64,000 nt of DNA from Euleptes europaea (lineage: Eukaryota > Chordata > Lepidosauria > Squamata > Sphaerodactylidae), in assembly GCF_029931775.1 (NCBI RefSeq), contig NC_079312.1, positions 132,417,872-132,481,871 of the forward strand. Reading direction: 5' to 3'. Both the position numbers and the translations under genes were made by a program. The notes beneath the pieces were generated by a model. That model was not told the origin of the DNA. It saw nothing but the letters and a program-made list of their open reading frames with translations, and ran no database searches. This document shows positions 1 to 10,843 of this stretch, piece after piece; within the stretch, counting starts at the first letter, position 1; every line of letters starts with the position of its first letter.

Positions 1-1247
1 GTTACTATCCTTCCTTGGAGGAGAATGTAGTTGGGGAGCATTCATCTAGGCGCAATTATAGACACACACATCCTCCGTTGTGATGAGAGAGGGCATTACT
101 ATCAACCTTGCCATGCCTGTACCTGCCATGAGAGTGGTCCCCGCCAGAAGGACCTTTCTCTGGTATTTTCCTGCCTTATGGCAAAACCATTTGCACTTAT
201 GGCAGCTTGTGATTTATCATTTTTGTCACACAAGACTGCATTCCTGGTGGCCATAACTTCGGCTCGGCGTGTCAGTGACCTGCTATTTGCAAAATTCCAT
301 AGAGATAAGGTGGTGTTGTGCCCCAGTCTGGACTTTCTTCCTAAGATCGTCACTAAATTCAACCTGTCGTAGGACATTGTCCTCCTGGGTTTTTCCCCCA
401 ACCCGGAATCCCCATCCGAAAATTCTCTACACTGCCAGGATGTTCGCAGGGCATTATTGCTTTATTTAGACTGCACAGCTGGTTTTAGAAAACAGGACAA
501 TTTATTTGTATGTTTTAAGGGTCAGAACAAGGGTAACGCAGCAGCATCCCAGACCCTATCCCGATAGATTTCTTCAACTATTCGGCTGGCACCCCAGGAA
601 GCTAAGATGCAATGTCCCCTCCAGTATTAGCACATTCCACCAGGATGCAAGCTGCAATGACTGCTTTCCCGGCGCATGTTGACATTGCTGATATCTGTAA
701 GGCAGCCACTTGGTCCACACCTTTGACGTTTGTGAGACATTATTCCATGGATGTCAACTCGACTCGTGAAGCAGCTGTGGGGAGAGCGGTTCTGCAATCA
801 CTGTTCAAGTAGCAGTCACACCCCACCTCCTCGGTAAGAGAGCTTGCTATTCTCCCATGTGGGACTGCACAGAAGCCATGAAGATGAAAAATAGTGTGGC
901 ACTTACCTGTAACTGTTGTTCATCGAGTGGTCTTCTGGGCAGGCACACCGCCCTCCCTCCTTCCCCACAGTGGACTGCTCTTTCAGCCTGCAGGAGTGGT
1001 CCGTGGTGGCATACAGGAGAACTGATGGAAAGAGCTGGGGGCCCGTCCCCATGATCACGTGATGGCTTAGGCGGGAAGGCTGTTGCTACCCGAGGGCAGG
1101 GGGGGAACGCTCTTGGGAGAGGAAAAAGATTCTAGAAGCTTGTACAGTCTCTGTGGCTGGCCTGCGCATGCACAGTCCTCCCATGTGTGCCTGCACAGAA
1201 GACCACTCGATGAACAACAGTTACAGGTAAGTGCAACACTGTTTTTA
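1..1247 (+). mobile_element. DIRS-like retrotransposon fossil, tyrosine-recombinase end
   Basis: The first 815 bases carry pieces of a tyrosine recombinase of the DIRS type. Recognisable parts are the segment around 'FLVAITSARRVSDLL' (about 240-290) and the C-terminal part with 'AHSTRMQAAMTA' and 'ICKAATWSTP' (about 630-730), followed by a conserved tail ending near 812. Downstream, about 885-948 and 1187-1247 form a long inverted repeat (arms of about 60 bp that differ by a few bases), which fits the inverted terminal structures of DIRS elements. The left end lies outside the window. It is a broken fossil and an old copy. The family call rests on the recombinase motifs; the reverse transcriptase part is not in view. 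Confidence 0.7.
885..1247. repeat. Inverted repeat at the end of the DIRS-like fossil
   Basis: The arm at 885-948 is repeated in reverse complement at 1187-1247, with the shared core CACTTACCTGTAACTGTTG and then GTTCATCGAGTGGTCTTCTG. The 240 bp between the arms is GC-richer and includes a second short GCATGCGC-type segment. Such inverted ends are known from DIRS elements. No coding function is suggested for the open frames that cross it. Confidence 0.6.
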
Positions 1248-2572
1248 CTTGAAATAAGGAATATGTGGAAAGTCAGTAACAAAAAGGAATACATATGGGT
1301 TCAATCTGAGTTTTTAACAGGCAGGGTTGTCAACTTATTTTTCCATACTCCCATTAACAAAGTCTACAAAGCTCTAAACAATAGGAGGATCTCATTTGCC
1401 GGAGTGTTATACTTTGCAAGTGAGTTCAACAATATCGTTTTGTTTCATCTTTCATTGTTGGGGATGCTATCTGAACATGCTGCTGTATTCAATTCTGAGG
1501 TCAAACAGAGCTGATTGCTGAAAGGATGATATATATTATCTCCTCCCCCTCCAAAAGAAAAACTGAGAAAGAGATGACATTGATATAGGATGAAGTGAGG
1601 GGTAAGGGAGAGCCTTCAAATGAACATTTTAGCACCCCCAGTCCCAGCCCTTTCACAGTGCGATCCTAAGAAGAGTTACACCCTTCTACGTTCATTAAGT
1701 CAGTAGGTTTAGAATGGTGTAACTCTCCATAGGACTGCATTGTGAGAGGCTCAAAAAGAGTTGGATCTAAGGTTTCTAGCATCTACAAATCAAAGGTCAG
1801 CTGCTACAGTGGCCAAACAGAGCCATTCAGAAAGGCGATTAACGTTTTTTTCCCCATGAAGAATCGTATTGTGCCTGTGAGCAATTCAGCTCTTTGGTCT
1901 GGCATTTCCAAACTTATCTCCCACTCCCTCCTCTCCCCTTCCCCTCCACTTCTATTTCCTTGTGTGTCTTGTCTATTGTATTGTAAACCTGAAAGGTTGA
2001 AATACAGTACCCTTCAGCAGGTTTGCATATTGCATTTTAATTGTTGTTTGTATTAAATGTTAATTGCTGTGAGCCCCTTAGGGAGATGGTTTTTGGCTGA
2101 AAAGCAGTCTTAAAACTACAATAAAACTTGACAAAATGCGGGAATTCTCATGAAGGGAGAGATATCAAAAGACCGTATAAGCTGATGGCGACAGAATTTA
2201 GATATCCTGAGGCAGGCTTGTTATGTGATTTGTCACCTTTTAAATGCAACCTGTGCCGTGCAAACGTGGCTGTCATTTTGCTCAAAGCATACAAAACACA
2301 TAATTCTATATCTCATACAAGTTAATATTCTCTTTCTGTCCCAATGCGCTTGTCCCCTGTTAATTAGCTCTGCGTGGGATTCTGCTTTTCAGTACTTTGG
2401 GGACCAACACAAAGATGAATGCATACTCTGTGGGCCCATTCTCTTAGCTGCTGAGGACCTGATGTTTCCTAAATACTAAGTTCCTTAACAATATTTCCTC
2501 GTGTACTATCCCGTGACTAAAATGGCTGGGGCCTTCTTCTTTGATCCTTCTACTGTTCAGTTTTTAAGTAGG
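1248..2572. other. Intergenic, no gene recognised
   Basis: Apart from the fold-back repeat at 1653-1742, nothing is recognised here. Open frames are short, have no visible domain and show no splice context. The composition is ordinary, slightly AT-rich vertebrate intergenic DNA. Confidence 0.5.
1653..1742. repeat. Short fold-back MITE-like repeat
   Basis: The segment begins with CAGTGCGATCCTAAGAAGAG and ends with its imperfect reverse complement (GTGTAACTCTCCATAGGACTGCATTG), so the whole unit can fold into a hairpin. Half-copies of the same sequence occur near 11578-11620 and 23859-23925, so it is dispersed. Superfamily not determined. Confidence 0.5.
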
Positions 2573-2580
2573 GACTAGTG

Positions 2581-2786
2581 TATGGTTGCCCACATCCAGG
2601 TACTAGCTGGAGATCTCCCACTATTACAACTGATCCCCAGCCGAGATCAGTTCACCTGGAGAAAATGGCTGCTTTGGCAATTGGACTCTATGGCATTGAA
2701 GTCCCTCCCCTCCCCAAACCCTGCCCTCATCAGGCTCCACCCCCCAAAATATCCAGGTATTTCCCAACCTGGAGCTGGCAACCCTA
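2581..2786 (+). mobile_element. hAT-type MITE (TAGGGTTGCC family), copy 1
   Basis: Non-coding element of about 205 bp. It opens with a form of TAGGGTTGCC and closes with its reverse complement GGCAACCCTA. It is flanked by an 8 bp target duplication with one mismatch (GACTAGTG at 2573-2580, GACTAGTA at 2787-2794). The 8 bp duplication and short terminal inverted repeats indicate the hAT superfamily. Further copies are listed at 4935, 7431, 8324, 8424, 8816, 10616 and 55450. Confidence 0.8.
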
Positions 2787-2794
2787 GACTAGTA

Positions 2795-3760
2795 TTACCT
2801 AGCTCAAGTAGTTTAATGCCCAGATACCACAAATATCTCTGGCCTGACAGCGCTCTTTAGTAGATGTAGCATAAAAACAAAAGGAAAAGGACCATAGGTA
2901 CAACCTCATCCTTTTGATTATTTCCTCCAGTGGCAGTATATAAAAGGATTGCTTGGCTCTTGCATCACCTATCAGTGGCTTTTGATATAATGGAAACAGA
3001 AACTTTCTCTCTTTCAACTTGCCAGCACTCAGTCCTATTCTTTCTAGGAGAAATCAACAGTTAGGATAAACAGAAGCTTTGTGGTACCTTAAAGGCCAAC
3101 AAGTTGTCTTAAATAGTTGGCCTTTATGGAGACATAAAATGCCAGTTTATTTTTGCCGCAGCTCAGTAAGTCTACCTTTCTGGTGTTGTTAGACTTGAGA
3201 GGTTCTTGTCAAGCCCACACAACTCGAATTTGTATTTCTTTCTGCTTCCTCTGATTGACTGCACCTCATCCAGCAGTGTGAGTGAATTCAGTGCCAACTG
3301 GGAAGACTTGCTGTTACTAATACTAATCGTCATATTCTTTCAAGGGTCCCTTGTGAGGAAACACCTAGCCAAACTAGATGTTAGTGAGTGTGAAGCTCTT
3401 AGCAACATTCCTCTGGGGGTTTCTACACACCACTGGCTATTGCTCTATCACTGCACCGTAGCCATCATTCACAACAGGGTTTTCCAGTGTGGACAAAACA
3501 ATCTGGGAGGTGAATTACAGCGATAATGCAATGCTAGCACAATAGCCAGTGATGCATGGATGCAACCTTTGTATCAAAGACCAGGCGGTGTTATTTGGGC
3601 CATGCTGGTTCTTGCTTTTTCCACTTCAGACTTTCAGCTTGGGTTCTCAGATTAAAAAACACAGAACTACGAGTCTGGTTTATTTGCTATCCTCACCCAA
3701 ACACTGCTAAGTGGCAAAGTGGATCCATTTATACTTCTTGGGGAATTAATACAAAAGCAT
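2795..3760. other. Intergenic, no gene recognised
   Basis: No coding exon is recognised. A short segment at about 3070-3130 ('GGTACCTTAAAGGCCAACAAG') resembles the 3' tail of the Penelope-like family seen elsewhere in the window. The rest is unassigned. Confidence 0.45.
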
Positions 3761-3765
3761 ATACG

Positions 3766-4745
3766 GCTTGTGTGTGTTAAGTGCCAGCAAGTTACTTCCA
3801 ACCTGTAGCAACCCTATGAATTAATGACCTCCCAAATATTCTATCGTTAGCAGCCTTGCTCAGGTCTTGCAAACTGAGGGCTGTGGCTTCCTTTGTAAAG
3901 TCGATCCATCTCATGTTGGGTCTTCCTCTTTTCCTGCTGCCTTTAACTTTTCCTAGCCTGATTGTCTTTTCCAGTGACTCTTGTATTCTCATAATGTGAC
4001 CACAGTATGATAGCCTCAGTTTAGCCATTTTAGCTTCAAGGGTCAGTTCAGGCTAGATTTGATCTATAACCCACTGATCTGGTTTTTTTGTTTTGTTTTT
4101 TGGCGTTCCAGGGTATCTGTAACACTCTCCTCCAACACCACATTTCAAAGGAATCTACTTTTTTCCTAGCAGCTTTCTTTATTGTTCCACTTACATACCC
4201 ATACATATTAATAGGGAATACTATGGTATTAATTATCTTGATCTTGGTCCATGGTGACACATCCTTACACTTAAGAACCTTTTCTAGCTCCTTCATGGCT
4301 GCCTTTCCCAGCCTCAATCTCCTTCTGATTTCTTGGTTGCAGTCTTCCTTTTGGTTGATGATGGAGCCACCAAGGAATAGAAAATCTTTACAATTTCAAT
4401 TTCTTAATAATCAACCTTAAAGATGTGTAATTCCCCTGTAGTGTTTACTTTTGTCTTCTCAATGCTCAGCTGTAATCCTGCTTTGGCAGTCTCTGCTTTA
4501 ACCTTCATCAGGAGTCGTTCCAAGTCTTCACTGTTTTCTGCCAGTAATGTGGTATCATCTGCATACCTCAAACTGTTAATGTTCCTTCCACCAATTTTCA
4601 TTCCACATTCATCTAAATCTAATCCAGTTTTCAGTGTATGTTCTGCATATACATTGAAGAGATAGAGAGATAAAAACCCATCCTTGTCTGACATCTTTGC
4701 TAATTGGAAACCATTCTGTTTCTCCATATTTTGACCTAACAAGAG
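3766..4745 (-). mobile_element. RTE/BovB LINE, 5'-truncated, reverse transcriptase 3' part
   Basis: On the minus strand this runs from the reverse transcriptase core to the 3' end of a BovB-type LINE. Visible parts in order are 'LRYADDTTLLAENSEDLERLL' (YADD catalytic motif, near 4570), 'MKVKAETAKAGLQLSIEKTK', the segment with 'MWCWRRVLQIPW' (near 4150) and the C-terminal 'GHIMRIQESLEKTIRLGKV' with 'RKRGRPNMRW' (near 3900-3980). The coding stretch is broken into three frames (4404-4742, 4048-4317, 3792-4028), so it is inactive. The 3' tail near 3770-3830 (GTGTGTTAAGTGCCAGCAAG) is the tail shared with squamate SINEs mobilised by BovB. The missing 5' part (endonuclease) is a normal 5' truncation. 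Confidence 0.88.
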
Positions 4746-4784
4746 CCTCTTACAATTTAGTCCAGTGACAGTTTAGATTTGTGG

Positions 4785-4960
4785 GATGAAGAAGAAGAGT
4801 TGGTTTTTATAACCCTTTTCCTCTACCGTACAGAATCTCGTACCTTTTATGCAGGGACATTTCCCTGTGGCCACCCCCGCTGACTGCTTCAGGGCTTCCT
4901 CTTGATTATGCATGCCTTTTCCACCCGTCAGAGGTAGGGTTGCCAACCTCCAGGTACTGC
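4785..4960 (-). repeat. SINE 3' end fragment and truncated hAT MITE start
   Basis: Positions 4785-4830 match the 3' end of the tRNA-derived SINE seen complete at 9229 (GAAGAAGAGTTGGTTTTTAT) in minus orientation. At 4935 the plus-strand start of the TAGGGTTGCC MITE begins (TAGGGTTGCCAACCTCCAGG) and stops after about 25 bp. Confidence 0.55.
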
Positions 4961-4969
4961 AAACTATCC

Positions 4970-5720
4970 ACTAATGCGATAAAGTGGTTATCAAGAAAAA
5001 AATCAGCACTTGGAGAGACACAAGGACTTGGAGAGACCCTTGGAGAGACGCAGCACTAAGGAGAGACACAAATAACAACAAGGCAGTGCAAATATCTACA
5101 AGTGAACCATCATCTAAACAGGAAACAAATGCTTAACAACAGTACAAGAAATATGTACAAGAAATCTATGTCCTGGTTTCCCTCAGAGTCCAAAAGACAC
5201 TTCATATGACTGAAAAGTCCTTGTAAAGGCAAGTCCTTGTGAAGGCAAAGCCCTCGAAAACAAGGAAGGAATCTTCTTCATAGATCTGTAGTATCTGTAC
5301 TGATGAACAGACTCTTGGAGCAGCAATCCAAACGGTAGCTGTAATGTTTTTTTTTCAGACGAACCTCTGGCACGAGCAAAGGAAACGTCTTCCGGGTAAC
5401 GGACGCTTTCACCAATAATGGCTTTTTCAGCCTTAGCTTCTATGGCTGCATCTCAGTCTTCAACAAGTCTCTGACGGTGGGAAATGGCATGCATAATCCA
5501 AACAAAGGCCTGACGTTGTTGGAGGGGTGACCGCGAGGGAAACAGCCATGCATAAAAGACCCTAGTGTAGAAGGAATTGCATATAGAAATCTTCTCCTGG
5601 CTGCTGTACAGGATTATGGATGAAAATATTTGCCCTTTTCCCCTGGCACTCTCTAGGGCTTGGGGCTGCTCTCTGGGTGTGCGGGTGGTCTGAGGCGGTG
5701 ATTTGTATGGAAACCACCTG
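4970..5720 (-). repeat. Unclassified probable interspersed repeat
   Basis: The segment holds short internal repeats: TTGGAGAGAC occurs three times at 5010-5050, and AAGTCCTTGT-AAGGCAAGTCC is doubled at 5215-5245. It has no clear coding content. Read on the minus strand it looks like the untranslated part of a retroelement, but I cannot name the family, and its ends are not defined by a visible target duplication. Confidence 0.3.
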
Positions 5721-5989
5721 CATGTTATTGCTATTGCAAAGGGCACATTGTGTCTGACACAGGACTGCTACGGCAGGACAAAATTCCAGAGGCCCACGAG
5801 CTGGGCAAGTCATGTGAATTGCTTTCACATGATGGTTAGGTTGACTCCGTGTGTATATGTGGAAAGCAAGAAGACATCTTTGGCTGGAGTCCATGGTGGC
5901 TCCTGGAAACCCTGCCTGCGTAAAGGAGGGGAATACAGACGTTAGTAAATGTCAGCATCCTTCAATGAAGACTTGACTGATAACTGAAG

Positions 5990-6226
5990 AGTTGAAGAGC
6001 TGTTTTTTATACCTGGCTTTTCTCTACCTCTAAGGAGTCTCAAAGTGGCTTACACTCACCTTCCCTTTCCCTCCCCACAATAGACACCTTGTGAGGTAGG
6101 TGGGGCTGAGAGAGCTCGGAGAGAACTACCCAATGACACCCAGCAGGCTTCATGTGGAAGAGTGAGGAATAAAACTCCAGATTAGAGTCCACATCTCTTA
6201 ACCACTGTGTCACGCTGGTGAACTAA
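5990..6226 (-). repeat. tRNA-derived SINE, old copy
   Basis: It matches the SINE at 9229-9535 in reverse: the tail side (TTTTTATACC...CTCTACC) is at 6003, the middle TGAGGTAGGTGGGGCTGAGAG at about 6090, and the degraded tRNA-like head ends near 6226 (CACTGTGTCACGCTGGTG). It is more diverged than the other copies. Confidence 0.6.
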
Positions 6227-7030
6227 TGGTGCTGCCTAAAGAACAAGGTGGATCCAAGTCATACCTAAATAAGAAAGTGATGCTCCTATCTAAGACACAG
6301 ATGTATTTTCAGAATCCTACATAAACTTTTTCCTGGGGTTGCCCCAAGACATTTTTGTGGAATAAGGGTCAAGGTTTTCTCTCAGTGGGAAAGAGATTTG
6401 CCAGCTTTCCCCTCTTTGCCCTCATGCAGTTCATGGGGGTCCACTGGTCCCTAAAGGCACAGTTTTAGGGGGCACAGCAGACTGTGGGGTGGGTCAGAGA
6501 GTTTGTTTTGACAAGCACTGCTATACTCATACTAAATGGGATCCATGTCATTAATCATAGCAAGGTTACCAACTTCGTGAAGCAAAGGAATGGACCTTTG
6601 ATATGTATACCTAACACATAGCTCCAACAGGCCAAAGACATAGCTGCTCCTGAGTAACAGCTGTTTGTTTCTTTGTTTGTATGTGTGTGTGTATTTGGAC
6701 TTTACCTCTCCTGCCCTCCCTAAATGGAGGACACCTGCTTGTAAGTAGGGTGTGTTGTGGGCTAAATTTTCCAGCTGGCTCGTGACATTAAAGAAGAGGT
6801 CACCTGGCTGACCTTTTACTTTTCTAATTAATGTAATATATTTCTTACTTCAAACCTAACATCAATCTCATTGCTTAATATTGAATTTGTATGCCTTTTA
6901 ATGATGTGCAAATGAGCAATGATGTGCCTCCTGTCAGTTGGCTTTGGCAGCCTTAAGAGTGACAGTCATAATTTCTACCCCTCTATTTGCTTGCATATTC
7001 ATTCAAACCGTTTCCATCCCGCCTAACTGC
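6227..7030. other. Intergenic, no gene recognised
   Basis: There is no recognisable exon, RNA gene or repeat. The only simple sequence is a short TG-rich run near 6680-6695. Confidence 0.4.
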
Positions 7031-7239
7031 CATTTGGGGCCCCCCAAAAAACTTTTTAAAAAGCAGCAAAACAAAGTCTATTGCTCCCCAAAAACAGTCA
7101 CAAACTACAGAGGATCACAAGCTACCAATGAGTGAAAGGATCTTCGATAGATTCCAAAGAACCATCCGAATAGGATTCTGGCGCGTATCCGGTAAAAGGC
7201 TTTGCGCAATGTGAATGCCATAACTAAAAGGTCCTGTCC

Positions 7240-7405
7240 TTGGTAGTCATTCTTCTTAGTTCTGAAGTCGTGGGCATCCAGAGCAGGTCCCAGTGGATGT
7301 TCTTAAAACAGAGGCAGGTTCATAAGGGAGCAAGTAGTCCTTGATCAAAACCAGTCCCAGACCATTTAGAGCTCTTACCACATATTCACTTATCAACCAC
7401 CTATT
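7240..7405. repeat. Possible LINE 3' fragment (CR1/L2-like)
   Basis: The stretch around 'ACCATTTAGAGCTCTTACCA' and the preceding text on vocabulary grounds resembles the 3' untranslated part of CR1/L2-type LINEs common in reptiles. No coding frame survives and no ends are visible, so this is a weak call. Confidence 0.25.
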
Positions 7406-7430
7406 ATATGTGTAGGGCCTTAGGGTTGCC

Positions 7431-7735
7431 ATCCTCCAGGTGAGGGCTGGAGATCTTCCAGAAATTACAACTGATCTCCAGACTTCAGAGATAGCTTATT
7501 TATTTATTTACTTATTTAAAACATTTATTCTACTTCTCCTGGAGAAAATGGCTGCTTTGGAAGGTGGGCTGTATGTAGGGTTGCCATCCTCCAGGTAGTG
7601 GCTGGAGATCTCCTGGAAATATAACTGATCTCCAGGTGGACTCTATGGCATTATACCCCATTGGAGTCCTGCCCCTCTTCAAACCCTGCCCTCCTCAGCC
7701 TCTGCCCTGAAAATATCCAGGAATTGGCAACCCTA
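7431..7735 (+). mobile_element. Two abutting hAT MITE copies (TAGGGTTGCC family)
   Basis: A first copy starts at 7431 with TAGGGTTGCC, carries an AT-rich insertion (TTATTTATTTATTTACTTATT, about 7497-7540) and stops at 7575. A second copy starts directly at 7576 with the same terminus and ends with GGCAACCCTA at 7735. The first copy lacks its right half, so the second may have replaced or truncated it. No target duplication is readable. Confidence 0.65.
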
Positions 7736-8323
7736 AAGCTGAGGGTTCAGTACCTAACAGAACTGAAACGATACTTAATGAAATTAGTAACAGGAGTAGC
7801 CAAGGTATGAGATAGACACTTTGCTAATAGTATTGATTGGGTTAATCTTGAGAGCGGAGTAGAGCTGGGATAAAACCTATTGATTTCTGTTAATACCATG
7901 TGATGTTTATTGGCTGTGTACAGGCAGCTCTGACTTCCTCTTCAAGCAATCCTGCCATCTCTGTAATCCTAACGTATATTGGAGGGCAAGGAGAGAACTA
8001 GCTGGCCTCCAGGTTTAGCTGGAGGCCTGGGGAACACCTTGGCTGCATTTGAAATTGGCCTGTCATGCAAGTTTAAATATCTTGCGCTCTGCCCACACCA
8101 GGGTAGTCATCGAATACAGGGTAAATTGCTTTGCTGTGCAGAGAGAAGCTCTTCTACTGAAGCACAAAGTGGAAGGAGGTCCTATGCGGTACTATAGTGT
8201 GTGTGCTTTTGCATGGCAACTATGAGGAAGTGTGTATGTGTGGGGAGGGGACTGTTAATGAAAGAATGGATGACACCTTGTAAAAGGAAGTCTGGGAAGG
8301 CCAGGCAAAGGATCCTAGTAGCT
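7736..8323. other. Intergenic, no gene recognised
   Basis: No repeat or exon is recognised. Short open frames on both strands have no visible domain. Confidence 0.4.
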
Positions 8324-8742
8324 AGGGTTGCCAACCTCCAGGTGGGACCTCCTGCTATTACAATTGATGGCCAAGATCAATTCCCCCTGGAGAAAATGGC
8401 TGCTTTGGGGGGTGAGCTCTATATAGGGTTGCCAACTGCCAGGTAATAGCAGGAGATCTCCTGCTAATTCAACTGATCTTCAGCCGACAGAGATCAGATC
8501 GCCTGGAGAAAAATGGCCGCTTTGGCAATTGAACTCTATGGCATTGAAGTCCCTCCCCTCCCCAAACCCCGCCCTCCTCAGGCTCCGCCCCAAAAAAATC
8601 TCCCACCGGTGGCGAAGAGGGACCTGGCAACCCTAGCTCTACACCATTATACCCTGCTGAGGTCCCTCTCCAAACCCCGCCCTTCCCAGACTCCACCTGT
8701 AAAATCTCCAGGTATTTCTCAGTCCAGAGCTGGCAATCCTAC
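8324..8742 (+). mobile_element. hAT MITE interrupted by a second copy of the same family
   Basis: The outer copy begins with TAGGGTTGCCAACCTCCAGG at 8324 and resumes after the inner copy (GAGGTCCCTCTCCAAACCCC, 8660) to end near GGCAATCCTA at 8742. The inner copy (8424-8635) sits between GCTCTATA and GCTCTACA, an 8 bp target duplication with one mismatch. This order shows that the family was mobile after the outer copy had landed. Confidence 0.8.
8424..8635 (+). mobile_element. Nested hAT MITE copy with 8 bp target duplication
   Basis: Termini TAGGGTTGCC (8424) and GGCAACCCTA (ending 8635) are exact inverted repeats. The target duplication is at 8416-8423 and 8636-8643. It is full length (212 bp) and close to the sequence shared by the other copies, so it is one of the younger members here. 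Confidence 0.82.
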
Positions 8743-8815
8743 TAGTAACAGTGGGAGACAGTAAGTGCATGATCCTGAGATGTGAGGCCTAGATAAGAGC
8801 TGCTGTGACCAAGGC

Positions 8816-9021
8816 TAGGGTTTCCAGGTCCCTCCTCACTACTGACGGGAGGTTTTTTGGACAGAGCCTGAGGAGGCCAGGGTTTGGGGAGGAGAAGGAC
8901 TTCAATGCCATAGAGTCCAAATGCCAGTGGCCATTTTCTCCAGGTGAACTGATCTCTATCGGCTGGAGCTCAGTGGTAATAGCAGGAGATCTCTAGCTAG
9001 TACCTGGAGGTTGGCAACCCA
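8816..9021 (-). mobile_element. hAT MITE (TAGGGTTGCC family), minus copy
   Basis: Reverse orientation of the 205-212 bp element: it begins TAGGGTTTCC and ends GGTTGGCAACCC. The internal segment CCATTTTCTCCAGGTGAACT is shared with the other copies. No target duplication is readable; several substitutions suggest an older copy. Confidence 0.75.
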
Positions 9022-9228
9022 TGGCTCAATGTGTGAGTGAGGGGAGAAAGAAGCTGGGCTCAAAACTCCATAGGAGCAGATGTCAGGGAGGAGGGAGAGA
9101 AGGAAGATACCATGGATATGTAGGAGAAGAGGCAGGTAGATCACTTCAAGATACAGCAGAAGGTGGTGCCATTTTAATACTTCATCTAGATCATCTTTGG
9201 ACCTCTCTGGATTCCCTCCCCCCCATAC

Positions 9229-9566
9229 CAGCATGGTGTAGTGGTTAATAGCGATGGTTTGGAGTGGTGGAGTCTAATCTGGAGAACCGGGTTTGATTCC
9301 CCACTCCTCCACATGAGCGGCAGCTAATCTGGTGAACTGGATTTGTTCCCCCACTCCTCCACATGAAGCCAGCTGGGTGACCTTGGGCGAGTCACAGCTC
9401 TCTCAGCCCCACCTACCTCACAGGGTGTCTGTTGTGGGGAGGGGAAGGGAAGGTGATTGTAAGCCGGTTTGAGTCTCCCTTAAGTGGCAGAGAAAGTCGG
9501 CATATAAAAACCAACTCTTCTTCTTCCTTCCTTCCTTCCTTCCTTCCTTCCTTCCTTCCTTCCTTC
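9229..9566 (+). mobile_element. tRNA-derived SINE with CTTCC tail
   Basis: This is the most complete copy of a tRNA-derived SINE. The head carries a box-A-like TGGTGTAGTGGTTAATAG (9235) and a box-B-like GGTTTGATTCC (9290), the internal RNA polymerase III promoter layout. The body includes the segments GGTGACCTTGGGCGAGTCAC and CCACCTACCTCACAGGGTGT. It ends in AACTCTTCTTC followed by a pure (CTTC)n microsatellite at 9521-9566. Other copies: 4785, 5990, 16386, 16745, 19345, 26229. It is a squamate-type SINE; I do not assign a Repbase name. Confidence 0.8.
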
Positions 9567-10524
9567 TTGTTCTACTGATTTCCCAAAAGTTGGCATCTCT
9601 GTTTTCCTGCTTCATGCAACTTCAGCCAAGAGCATCACAGCCCATGAGGGAAAAGCAGACAGTATCAATCATAAGTTTCTGTCTGCTGGTAATTTTCTAC
9701 AGACTGAGCAGCCACGGCACTCAGTGGAAGCTGATAAATTCATGCCCATAGCCTGCCGGGTGGGGCCCACAGGGCCATGGAGCCACCTCCTTGTCAGTAA
9801 GGACAGGAGGGCTCTGCTTGGCAAATGATGGATTGTATTATCAGCGGAGAAAGATACTTCCTAGAATAGTTAAGGGGATAGAGAACCTTGTTAGTTTGGA
9901 AACTGAACTGAATTAACTGAAGATGAACTAGTAATTAGATGCACAAGGTGATCTTGTTGGGGTCAGGAGGGAACCTTTACCCTTCCCTTAAGATGCCCCT
10001 GTTCTTTCTTTTGTTCCTATTATGATATTTATTTCCATGGTGTAGCTGATTCCACACGATGGGGAAGGAGGAAAGAGGTGCACTAACAGGAGGCTATCAT
10101 CTCTTGACCCAAAGATTGCAGTTGTGGCTTCAGCAACTTTACAGCAGTCTATCAACCTGCTCTTCCCTTCATTCCTCACACTGATATCCTACCCTTCCTC
10201 CAGGGGGGATGCATGGATGGAGCTTGCCATTTTTGCAACAGCCTGTGAGACAGGTGAGAGGAAAAGAGTAACTGGCCCTAAGCTTTCCAGTAAGCTCCAT
10301 CACCCAAAAAGGGTTTCAAACTCAGATGTCTCCATTAGTCCCAATATCCTAACAATAATACTGCATTGACTAAACATACTGTGCTGAACCCTGTCACCTA
10401 TATTTGTTTGTGTGTTCTGCTTTTGGCAAACAGGACTCCCACTATATTCTGCAAATGATAGGGATGGGAGAATAAACTGCTCTAGCAGATGGGAGGATGG
10501 CGTTGTTTTCCAATGCTGTCTCTG
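9567..10524. other. Intergenic, no gene recognised
   Basis: Nothing with a recognisable domain, exon structure or repeat identity was found. Confidence 0.4.
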
Positions 10525-10585
10525 TGTGTGTTAAATGCCGTCAAGTCGCTTCCGACTCATGGCGACCCCAAAAGTCTTAAAGCAG
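10525..10585 (-). repeat. BovB/SINE 3' tail fragment
   Basis: GTGTGTTAAATGCCGTCAAG followed by TCGCTTCCGACTCATGGCG is the common 3' tail of BovB-mobilised squamate SINEs, in minus orientation. Only about 60 bp remain. Confidence 0.6.
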
Positions 10586-10615
10586 CACTTGCAGTATAGA
10601 CCAGGAGCTGGTAAG

Positions 10616-10835
10616 TAGGGTTGCCAGCTCCCTCTTTGCCACCGGTGGGAGGTTTTTGGGAGGGGAGCTTGAGGAGGGCAGGGTTTGGGGAGGGGAGGGA
10701 CTTCAATGGAGTATAGTGCCATAGAATCCACCTTCCAAAGTGGCCATTTTCTCCAGGTGAACTGATCTCTATCAGCTGGAGATCACTTGTAACAGCGGGA
10801 GATCTCCAGCTAGTACCTGGAGGTTGACAACCCTA
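10616..10835 (-). mobile_element. hAT MITE with perfect 8 bp target duplication
   Basis: A 220 bp minus-strand copy of the TAGGGTTGCC family, from TAGGGTTGCC (10616) to CAACCCTA (10835). The flanks are identical, CTGGTAAG at 10608-10615 and again at 10836-10843. This is the clearest evidence in the window that the family makes 8 bp target duplications and belongs with hAT elements. Confidence 0.88.
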
Positions 10836-10843
10836 CTGGTAAG

